Source of the DNA: Marinosulfonomonas sp.
Lineage (GTDB): Bacteria; Pseudomonadota; Alphaproteobacteria; Rhodobacterales; Rhodobacteraceae
Direction of reading: 5' to 3'
Assembly: GCA_022712735.1 (NCBI GenBank)
Contig: JAFLKA010000275.1
Span: forward strand, 1-5,270
DNA length: 5,270 nucleotides
The notes below the pieces were generated by a model, which searched no databases, was not told the DNA's origin, and saw only the letters and a program-made list of their open reading frames with translations. This document shows, piece after piece, positions 1-5,270 of the stretch (the stretch's first letter is position 1; each line of letters starts with the position of its first letter). Position numbers and translations under genes: made by a program.

Positions 1-161
1 ACGCAAACATCTGGCACGAAGGTATATTCCCTATCGAGGACAGTCAGCGGTTTATTGACCGGCAAGGCAAAGTCCACGCCCGCGTCAGCTGTGACATCGG
101 TCAGGAATTCGGCGTTTACCTTGCCTGCCCGCTAAGTGCCGACAAAATTCAAAACGGTTAG
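1..161 (+). CDS. C-terminal end of an unidentified protein (5' truncated)
   Basis: The third reading frame is open from the window edge to a TAG at 159-161, giving about 52 residues. The encoded tail has a balanced composition (Trp, His, Cys, Tyr, Phe, mixed charges) and contains stretches such as NIWHEGIFPIEDSQRF and EFGVYLACPLSAD. The first frame is also open, to 135, but its product is dominated by Ser and Thr like a frame shadow, so the third frame is preferred. I do not recognise the family and assign no function. The gene lies 288 bases upstream of the dehydratase start on the same strand and could belong to the same glycan locus, but that is context only. No hairpin terminator was seen directly after its stop. 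Confidence 0.5.
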   Translation, partial: ANIWHEGIFPIEDSQRFIDRQGKVHARVSCDIGQEFGVYLACPLSADKIQNG

Positions 162-374
162 GATACAAAATTTAGCAGGACACGGTATTCCTGATCGCAA
201 GGCCGCGGTGTGGGTAAGGTCGGCAGATGATATCAACTGCAACAAACTCTTGATATGGTATGGTATGGTTCATCACAGTTGAAGCATTCATTATAGCCTG
301 CATCATTGCGGCAATAATACAACGTGCGGCATGTAGCCGTTAGCTCTGAAGTGCTATCGCCTAGCGGTTGAGTT

Positions 375-397
375 AAAAGTTGCAAATATCAACTTTT
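375..397 (+). promoter_or_regulatory. Perfect 8-bp inverted repeat upstream of the dehydratase
   Basis: AAAAGTTG (375-382) and CAACTTTT (390-397) are exact reverse complements around a 7-base centre. The arms are AT-rich, so an RNA hairpin here would be weak, and the U-containing right arm is followed by CCC and not by a T run. A dimeric repressor or activator site is therefore more plausible than a terminator. It overlaps the only candidate -35 box I could find for the dehydratase gene. No regulator family can be named from the sequence. Confidence 0.35.
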
Positions 398-440
398 CCC
401 TGTAAAAAGGGGTGCGTGCGAAGTGACTAGTAAACTGTTT

Positions 441-445
441 GGGGG
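441..445 (+). promoter_or_regulatory. Ribosome binding site deciding the ATG start at 450
   Basis: GGGGG sits four bases before the ATG at 450. A competing AAGGGG at 407-412 lies ten bases before the GTG at 423, a rather long spacing. The protein begun at 450 has the N-terminus typical of the family, a few residues before a Ser-Arg-Pro segment and the first membrane helix, so 450 is preferred. Confidence 0.4.
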
Positions 446-449
446 TTCA

Positions 450-2318
450 ATGTATACTTTTCTTCTGGGTCTTTCGCGACCAGTCAAACGTGTTTTGTTG
501 CTATCAGTAGATGCAATCCTGCTTCCGTTCAGCCTTTACGTAGCCTTTGCGCTGCGGTTTGGCACCCCGACACCGTTAACTATGGTTCAAGATTCCTGGG
601 CGTTATTTCCCGCCCTTACCCTTGTTGGAGTGGTGATCTGTTATCTGGTTGGGCAGCACCGGATTAAACTACATTCATTCGAAAGCCGTGCAATTTCTCG
701 GATTGCATTTTGTGCTGGCCTGGTAAGCGTATCGGCCATTGTGGTCAGTTACCTCTTGGGTGTGGCCGCACCGCGGTCTGTGCCGCTAATTTTTGGAATC
801 GTTTTTTTCCTGTCCACCATTTTGGCCCGGTTAAGCGCTCTGGCAATTTTGGCAGTTCTTGCAGGCCGTAAGACTGGTATGGCACCCGTAGCGATTTACG
901 GGGCGGGGGCTGCTGGTATCCAACTGGTGTCAGCCCTGCGCCAGTCCCACGAGGTCAGGCCTGTGGTGTTTGTTGATGATAACCCGTCACTTCGCGGGTT
1001 GATTGTGTCGGGATTGACGGTCGTAAGCCCTAACAAATTGCCGGATATGGTGGCAAACGGGCGGATTGAAAAAATATTGTTAGCAATGCCATCTGTATCG
1101 CAAACGCGCCTGAATGCCAAAATTGCTGATCTGTCTGAACTGGATTGCGAGGTGCAGATATTGCCCTCATATGTAGATATGATCGCTGGCAAGGGCGCAG
1201 ACACGAATCTGCGCACGGTGACACCGGATGAATTGCTGGGGCGTGACAAGGTTGAACTGGATACACCGGATATAGCCAAAATCTATGCAGGTCGGGTGGT
1301 TATGGTGACTGGCGCGGGGGGGTCTATTGGATCTGAATTGTGCCGCCAGCTTATTATTTGCCGTCCTGCCCATATTGTGCTGTTTGAACAAGGTGAGTTT
1401 GCGCTTTACCAGATTGACCGCGATTTGCGGCCAATGGCCGAAGCCGCAGGGATCAAGGTAACAACGCGCCTTGGTTCAGTGACCAACCCACCGCGTGTTG
1501 CCAGCGTTCTGACCGATGAAAACGTTGAAATTGTTTTACATGCCGCGGCCTATAAACATGTTCCGATTGTCGAAGAGAACGAGCTTGAGGGCGCACGTAA
1601 CAACGTCTTGGGCACACATATAGTTGCCGAGGCCGCACAGGCCGCTGGCGTCGAGCGGTTTATTCTGATTTCAACCGACAAAGCAGTGCGGCCGACCAAT
1701 ATCATGGGTGCGACCAAACGCATGGCCGAACTGGTGATACAGGATTTCCAAACCCGCAGCCCCCACACCAAATTTGCCATGGTGCGGTTTGGCAATGTTC
1801 TGGGGTCTTCAGGATCGGTGCTGCCATTGTTTGAGCGCCAGATACGCGCAGGCGGACCAGTCACAGTGACCCACTCAGAAGTGACCCGGTTCTTTATGAC
1901 CATTCCCGAGGCTTCGCGGTTGGTACTGCTGGCTGGGGCCTATGCCGAAGGGGGTGATGTTTTTGTCCTGAAGATGGGCGAGCCGGTGAAAATCATCGAC
2001 ATCGCCCGCCGGATGATTGCGATGTCAGGTCGGTCCGTCAAAGAAAATGGCAAGGGCGATATTGAAATTCAGGTCTCTGGCCTGCGCCCGGGTGAAAAAC
2101 TGTATGAAGAGTTATTGATTAATAATGATAGCTTGCGGGGGACCCCACACGAAAAAATCATGCGCGCCAAAGAAGCGATGCTGTCACAGATTGAAGTGGC
2201 CTCGATGCTGCGTGAATTACGCGACATATTGGAACGTGGTGACCGCAACGCGATACGCGGGCTCGTTACACGACGCGTCGAAGGCTACCATTTGCAGAAA
2301 AATGTTAGTGCGGGTTAA
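450..2318 (+). CDS. Membrane-bound nucleotide-sugar 4,6-dehydratase, CapD/FlaA1/PglF family
   Basis: This 622-residue protein (631 if the GTG at 423 is used) should convert a UDP-N-acetylhexosamine, most likely UDP-GlcNAc, to its 4-keto-6-deoxy form at the inner membrane, the first step to a modified amino sugar in a surface polysaccharide. On the 622-aa form, four hydrophobic helices lie near 13-35, 49-68, 82-105 and 110-138. A first Rossmann-like domain carries GAGAAG at 151-156 (CoA_binding_3 type). The catalytic extended-SDR domain (Polysacc_synt_2 type) has the NAD-binding TGAGGSIGSE at 287-296, AYKHVP at 367-372, the Thr-Asp-Lys triad at 409-411, Met419 and Lys423 where ordinary SDRs have Tyr-x3-Lys, RFGNVLGS at 446-453 and GLRPGEK at 544-550. 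The Met-for-Tyr change and TDK triad match the PglF-like branch, so it appears catalytically intact. Length and domain order are usual for the long membrane-anchored form. The exact substrate and stereochemistry cannot be read from sequence. The export lipoprotein follows after 168 bp. Confidence 0.93.
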   Translation: MYTFLLGLSRPVKRVLLLSVDAILLPFSLYVAFALRFGTPTPLTMVQDSWALFPALTLVGVVICYLVGQHRIKLHSFESRAISRIAFCAGLVSVSAIVVSYLLGVAAPRSVPLIFGIVFFLSTILARLSALAILAVLAGRKTGMAPVAIYGAGAAGIQLVSALRQSHEVRPVVFVDDNPSLRGLIVSGLTVVSPNKLPDMVANGRIEKILLAMPSVSQTRLNAKIADLSELDCEVQILPSYVDMIAGKGADTNLRTVTPDELLGRDKVELDTPDIAKIYAGRVVMVTGAGGSIGSELCRQLIICRPAHIVLFEQGEFALYQIDRDLRPMAEAAGIKVTTRLGSVTNPPRVASVLTDENVEIVLHAAAYKHVPIVEENELEGARNNVLGTHIVAEAAQAAGVERFILISTDKAVRPTNIMGATKRMAELVIQDFQTRSPHTKFAMVRFGNVLGSSGSVLPLFERQIRAGGPVTVTHSEVTRFFMTIPEASRLVLLAGAYAEGGDVFVLKMGEPVKIIDIARRMIAMSGRSVKENGKGDIEIQVSGLRPGEKLYEELLINNDSLRGTPHEKIMRAKEAMLSQIEVASMLRELRDILERGDRNAIRGLVTRRVEGYHLQKNVSAG

Positions 2319-2486
2319 GGGCGGATCGCTCGACGCAGGCACATAGATGTCAGGTCATGAAATCAGAAGTTTTTAATGGAGTGGGTAGGTAACAGTTCAC
2401 ACTTTTTATTTGGGAGTGGACGCATCGGCACTTGTAACCTGCACCCATATCCTGAAAAACAGAGAGAATTATACCTTGGGGGTAAT
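2319..2486 (+). other. Gap between dehydratase and export lipoprotein
   Basis: No gene is supported in these 168 bases. An in-frame ATG at 2376 would add 37 residues to the downstream protein, but the added peptide has no membrane or signal character and would bury the lipoprotein signal. I found no convincing hairpin terminator after the dehydratase stop and no convincing -35/-10 pair. Read-through from the dehydratase is possible, although the spacing is long for tight coupling. Confidence 0.4.
2478..2482 (+). promoter_or_regulatory. Ribosome binding site deciding the ATG start at 2487
   Basis: GGGGG lies four bases before the ATG at 2487. This start is chosen because the protein then begins with a textbook lipoprotein signal peptide; the earlier ATG at 2376 has no such support and no good ribosome binding site. 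Confidence 0.5.
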
Positions 2487-3839
2487 ATGTTTAAGCGTCC
2501 ACTTTTTGGGATACTATTGTTGATACTGGGCGGCTGCGGCGCTGCCTATATTACACCAAAAGTAATCGCTGACGATGATCGAATCCAAGTACTCTCGCTG
2601 ACCGCCGAGAGTGTGTTGGTCGCCAATCGCTCTTCATACGAGCCCAAACAATTACCTGCAGGGTTCTTCCAGAATGCTGGCGGAGCGGCAGGGGCTCGTA
2701 GTGTTTCGGCAGCTCCCCTGCCCAGCCTGAATGAGCAATTGCGCCCACCCCAAGCCATTACCCGTGCGCCGCCTGCGGCCACCCCAGGGCCCTACCAACT
2801 GGGCGTTGGCGATGTGGTTCTAATCGCCACAAAATCGGCTGGGTCCACTATTGAAGAGTTGAGCGGCCTTTTGGCAGCACAGAACCGGCGCCAAGGCTAT
2901 ACAGTGCAGGATGACGGGGCGATTGCTATTCCCGATGTCGGGCGTATCCAGCTCGGTGGATTAACACTGGAAGAGGCCGAGGCCGAAGTGTTCCAGAAAC
3001 TGGTTGAAAACCAAGTTGACCCATCGTTTAGCCTAGAGATAGCAGCGTTCAATTCCAAGCGCGTGACAATCGGCGGGGCGGTTGGAAAACCAATAATTGC
3101 GCCCATTACGCTGGTTCCGCTTTATCTTGACGAGGCTTTGTCTCAAGCAGGTGGCGTGGATTCCAGTGATCCCGATTTTGTAACGATCAGGCTCTATCGT
3201 GACGGGGCTCTTTACCAGTTTCCGCTGAATGAGTTTCGCCGCCAGCAAAAATTGCAAAAAACACGCCTGATCGCCGGTGACAGCATTTATGTCGATACAG
3301 AATTTGAGCTTGGCAAGGCGCAGGCCTATTTTGCTGAACAAATCACGCTGGCTGATTTTCGCCGGCAAGGCCGGACACAAGCATTGGACGAGTTGAATAC
3401 AGAAATCACCCTTCGCCGCGCTGCCCTGACTGAAACACGTGATAATTACCAGTCTCGCATCGATCTGGATGCCGTAGATCGCGATTATGTCTACCTGACA
3501 GGTGAAGTCACCAAACCAGGCCGTTTCGCTATGCCGTTCGGTCGCAAAGCCACACTGGCAGATGCGCTGTATAGTGATGGCGGGTTTTCTGCTGAAACTG
3601 GGAACCCAGCGCAAATCTACGTGTTGCGAGGATCGCCTGATCCGGCCGATATAGGCGCTGTAACAGCGTGGCACCTGGACGCCAGCAATGCGGTCAATCT
3701 AATTGTCGCTACCCGTATGGAGATGCGGCCCAACGATGTTATTTTCATTGCCGAACAGCCAATCACCCGCTGGAACCGTGCAGTACAGCAGTTTGTGCCG
3801 ACATTGATCTCGACAGGGGCTGCGGCAGTATCAAATTGA
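2487..3839 (+). CDS. Wza-type polysaccharide export outer-membrane lipoprotein (OPX)
   Basis: This 450-residue protein should be lipidated, inserted in the outer membrane and assembled as the exit channel for a capsule or exopolysaccharide, working with an inner-membrane co-polymerase that is not in this window. Lys3-Arg4, a hydrophobic core and the lipobox LGGC with Cys17 form a type II signal peptide. After a Pro/Ala-rich linker (about 75-100), the Poly_export domain starts at PYQLGVGD (102-109) and runs to about 187. A first SLBB domain follows (about 193-270), opening with VTIGGAVGKP. Residues about 271-332 form a charged, helix-prone insert rich in Gln, Arg, Glu and Leu. A second SLBB domain (about 334-423) opens with YVYLTGEVTKPG. 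The last 25 residues, with Trp429 and little charge, fit the amphipathic helix that in E. coli Wza forms the outer-membrane pore. At 450 aa it is longer than E. coli Wza (about 380), largely because of the insert and the linker. Product type is very secure; the polymer exported is unknown. Confidence 0.93.
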   Translation: MFKRPLFGILLLILGGCGAAYITPKVIADDDRIQVLSLTAESVLVANRSSYEPKQLPAGFFQNAGGAAGARSVSAAPLPSLNEQLRPPQAITRAPPAATPGPYQLGVGDVVLIATKSAGSTIEELSGLLAAQNRRQGYTVQDDGAIAIPDVGRIQLGGLTLEEAEAEVFQKLVENQVDPSFSLEIAAFNSKRVTIGGAVGKPIIAPITLVPLYLDEALSQAGGVDSSDPDFVTIRLYRDGALYQFPLNEFRRQQKLQKTRLIAGDSIYVDTEFELGKAQAYFAEQITLADFRRQGRTQALDELNTEITLRRAALTETRDNYQSRIDLDAVDRDYVYLTGEVTKPGRFAMPFGRKATLADALYSDGGFSAETGNPAQIYVLRGSPDPADIGAVTAWHLDASNAVNLIVATRMEMRPNDVIFIAEQPITRWNRAVQQFVPTLISTGAAAVSN

Positions 3840-3841
3840 AT

Positions 3842-3862
3842 GTTCCGCCAACAAGGCGGAAC
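3842..3862 (+). terminator. GC-rich hairpin just after the export gene
   Basis: GTTCCGCC (3842-3849) and GGCGGAAC (3855-3862) are perfect reverse complements around AACAA, starting two bases after the stop codon. The stem is stable, but no T tract follows (the next bases are CGCCGTGG), so it is not a canonical intrinsic terminator. It may still end or attenuate transcription, or protect the 3' end of the mRNA. A second CCGCC at 3862-3866 could compete for the same GGCGG. Confidence 0.45.
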
Positions 3863-3939
3863 CGCCGTGGTGTTGCAGCTTAATCAGGTCAGAGAGCGCA
3901 CAAGTAGGGATTCCTAAGGGGGTATGAAATAATTTCTCA

Positions 3940-3958
3940 CGATCTTTTACTCAGATCG
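3940..3958 (+). promoter_or_regulatory. Small inverted repeat abutting the ribosome binding site of the DUF2793 gene
   Basis: CGATCT (3940-3945) and AGATCG (3953-3958) are exact reverse complements with a 7-base loop. The last G of the right arm is also the first base of the GAGGG Shine-Dalgarno site (3958-3962), which is four bases before the ATG at 3967. In RNA the stem would sit at the edge of the ribosome landing site and could modulate translation; as DNA it could be a binding site. Six base pairs can also arise by chance. Confidence 0.3.
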
Positions 3959-3966
3959 AGGGTGCC

Positions 3967-5270
3967 ATGCCTGATACATCTACAAACCTGTCCTTGCCAT
4001 TTATTCAGCCATCACAAGCCCAAAAGCATGTGACCCACAATGAGGGGATGCGTCGCCTTGATGCGCTGGTTCAACTCAGTGTTTTGTCCGCAACACAAAC
4101 GGCCCCTCCCGGGACGCCACAGGATGGGGATCGCTATATTTTACCGTCTGGCGCGACAGCGGGTTGGGCTGGGCAAGACGGAGCATTGGCCAGCTTTGAA
4201 GAGAACTCTTGGGTGTTTTATATCCCTCAAACCGGGTGGAGCACATGGGTTGAGGATGTTGCAGAACACCAGGTTTTTGATGGCACGGACTGGGTTGTCA
4301 GCTATGGCTTACCTGATTTTCAGAACCTTGATCATCTGGGGGTGGCCACCACGGCGGATGCGACCAACCGCCTAGCGGTTTCATCACCCGCAACTTTGCT
4401 GACCCACGCGGGGGCAGGGCACCAGTTAAAGATGAACAAGGCAGGGGTAGGCGATACGGCCAGCCTGTTGTTTCAGACCAACTGGTCGGGGCGCGCTGAA
4501 ATGGGTACCACCGGATCGGATAATTTTGAAATTAAAGTCAGTGATGACGGAGCAACATTTCGTCAGTCTCTGGTTGCGGACGCGACCACTGGGCGGGTCA
4601 GTTTCCCTTCAGGGGTAGAGGGGGTGGCCCCAAGCGAGTTTGGGGATAGTCCGCTAATCACAACCGGGTATTCGGCGGCCAAAGGCGTGGATCTGGTGGC
4701 CAACAGCACCGGGTTATTGGGCAATGCCTATAATTATCCAGCGGCCTTTACATATGATCCGGCCGTTACCCCAAACTTGCCTGCCAGTTTTTACTTTGAT
4801 GGATACTATCCAGGGCTCACAACTCTGGATGAAACCATCGCTGTTGATCCCAATCAGGTTTATCGTCTTAGGTCATATTTACGTCAAGAAGGACTGGCCG
4901 GTGACTGGAGCGCCTATACGAATGAAGAACGTCACCAGCACTATATGGGCCTTTTGTGTTTTGATGCTGATGGCCACACAATAGATGCCCCTCAGCATAT
5001 GCGTTACAAGCAAGGGGGAATAGAAAGTATGACCAGCCTTGCTGCGCCATTGAGCCCCGGCGATACTGTTGTTCATCTGGCAGATGCTAGCGGCTGGAAT
5101 GATACTTCGACGGCCACCTATCATCGTGGAATAATCGTTTTTGGATACCGTAACAGTGGTGGCCAAGCCTATAGTCATTATAGCCGGATTGTAGCCTTTG
5201 ATCTGTTTGACCTTGGCCAAGTGGACAAAACGGCCAATACGGTGACGCTAAAAGCGCCTTGGCCCGCCAG
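3967..5270 (+). CDS. DUF2793 protein with phage-tail-like modules (3' truncated)
   Basis: The frame is open from the ATG at 3967 through the window edge, at least 434 residues, preceded by GAGGG four bases upstream. Residues about 8-110 match the DUF2793 pattern as I know it: LPFIQPSQAQKHVTHNE (10-26), then Asp-Gly-Asp-Arg-Tyr (53-57), GWAGQDG (66-72), several spaced Trp residues and FDGTDW (104-109). Residues about 123-220 form a second module (HQLKMNKAGVGDTASLLFQ, then a Gly/Asp/Thr-rich beta-type segment) of the kind found in phage tail or fibre proteins. From about 258 on there is a third, aromatic-rich module that includes RQEGLAGDWSAY (307-318) and is cut by the window end. No signal peptide or membrane helix is visible, so export by the Sec route is not indicated. 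DUF2793 has no established function. Position after an export lipoprotein suggests a glycan-associated surface or receptor-binding role; a prophage-derived gene is the alternative. The coding frame is secure, the role is not. Confidence 0.85.
   Translation, partial: MPDTSTNLSLPFIQPSQAQKHVTHNEGMRRLDALVQLSVLSATQTAPPGTPQDGDRYILPSGATAGWAGQDGALASFEENSWVFYIPQTGWSTWVEDVAEHQVFDGTDWVVSYGLPDFQNLDHLGVATTADATNRLAVSSPATLLTHAGAGHQLKMNKAGVGDTASLLFQTNWSGRAEMGTTGSDNFEIKVSDDGATFRQSLVADATTGRVSFPSGVEGVAPSEFGDSPLITTGYSAAKGVDLVANSTGLLGNAYNYPAAFTYDPAVTPNLPASFYFDGYYPGLTTLDETIAVDPNQVYRLRSYLRQEGLAGDWSAYTNEERHQHYMGLLCFDADGHTIDAPQHMRYKQGGIESMTSLAAPLSPGDTVVHLADASGWNDTSTATYHRGIIVFGYRNSGGQAYSHYSRIVAFDLFDLGQVDKTANTVTLKAPWPA

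Larger units (their letters stand above)
162..449 (+). other. Intergenic region upstream of the dehydratase gene
   Basis: This 288-bp stretch has no supportable gene. It holds three perfect tandem copies of TATGG at 254-268, a perfect 8-bp inverted repeat at 375-397, and two purine-rich Shine-Dalgarno-like sites (407-412 and 441-445). A weak sigma-70-like pair, TTGCAA at 380-385 and TAAAAA at 403-408 with 17-bp spacing, matches four of six consensus bases in each box and overlaps the inverted repeat. If that promoter were used, transcription would start near 415, which would favour the ATG at 450 over the GTG at 423. The promoter reading is speculative. Confidence 0.5.

Noticed and set aside
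269..297. Possible promoter TTCATC/TATAGC ahead of the dehydratase
   Set aside because: The -35 box matches only three of six consensus bases and the -10 box four; this is expected by chance in AT-rich intergenic DNA.
423..449. GTG start at 423 for the dehydratase
   Set aside because: It is possible, with AAGGGG ten bases upstream, but the spacing is long and the extra nine residues are not typical of the family. It is kept only as an alternative.
896..1903. Several reverse-strand frames antisense to the dehydratase
   Set aside because: All overlap the conserved dehydratase domains, and their products are low-complexity (Ser-, Arg- or Pro-rich) without motifs.
2125..2346. 73-codon forward frame overlapping the end of the dehydratase
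   Set aside because: It reads the dehydratase C-terminal coding sequence in another frame, has a Cys/Lys-rich product with no motif, and lacks independent support.
2376..2486. N-terminal extension of the export lipoprotein from the ATG at 2376
   Set aside because: The added 37 residues have no signal character and would place the clear lipobox (Cys17 of the 450-aa form) deep inside the protein. The ATG at 2487 has a close G5 ribosome binding site.
3033..3674. Open reverse-strand frame of 213 codons antisense to the exporter gene
   Set aside because: It lies wholly inside a well-supported gene, its product is rich in Cys, Arg and Ile with no recognisable domain, and no ribosome binding site stands out. 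It is a frame shadow.
3668..3883. 71-codon forward frame overlapping the end of the exporter
   Set aside because: It is out of frame with the conserved SLBB and C-terminal helix and has no recognisable content; most of it is a shadow.
4040..4984. Two forward frames (4040-4375 and 4724-4984) inside the DUF2793 gene
   Set aside because: They are out of frame with the long open frame from 3967, which carries the DUF2793 signature throughout this stretch.
4868..5220. Reverse-strand frames antisense to the DUF2793 gene
   Set aside because: They are opposite the continuous forward coding frame, with no motif or ribosome binding site.

Overview
The window looks like part of a surface or capsular polysaccharide locus of an alphaproteobacterium, probably a marine Rhodobacteraceae (Roseobacter-group) member. 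This rests on the family character of the three proteins: the style of the nucleotide-sugar dehydratase, an outer-membrane export lipoprotein with a long helical insert, and a DUF2793 protein, a family I associate mainly with alphaproteobacteria and their phages. Base composition is moderate, not the very high GC of many soil alphaproteobacteria. No marker gene is present, so the taxonomy is inference.

Layout, all on the + strand: (1) the last ~52 codons of an unidentified gene, ending at 161; (2) a 288-bp gap with a TATGG triplet repeat and a perfect 8-bp inverted repeat; (3) a 622-aa membrane-anchored nucleotide-diphosphosugar 4,6-dehydratase of the CapD/FlaA1/PglF family (450-2318, with an alternative GTG start at 423); (4) a 168-bp gap; (5) a 450-aa Wza-type polysaccharide export lipoprotein (2487-3839); (6) a 127-bp gap with a GC-rich hairpin just after the stop codon and a smaller hairpin touching the next ribosome binding site; (7) a DUF2793-containing protein, open from 3967 to the end of the window (at least 434 residues), whose downstream modules look like phage tail or tailspike parts.

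The first two complete genes fit one pathway. The dehydratase makes a 4-keto-6-deoxy UDP-sugar, the precursor of a modified amino sugar in a surface glycan. The lipoprotein would form the outer-membrane exit channel for the finished polymer. The inner-membrane partners (flippase, polymerase, co-polymerase/kinase, glycosyltransferases) are not in this window. The DUF2793 protein is the unexpected member: it has no visible signal peptide and looks virion-like, so it may be a glycan-binding surface protein recruited to the locus or the edge of a separate element.

I see no tRNA, rRNA, CRISPR array, insertion sequence or clear attachment site. Reverse-strand open frames lie antisense to the good genes and look like shadows. 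No wholly new system is evident; the best leads are the DUF2793 protein beside the exporter and the hairpins flanking the genes.
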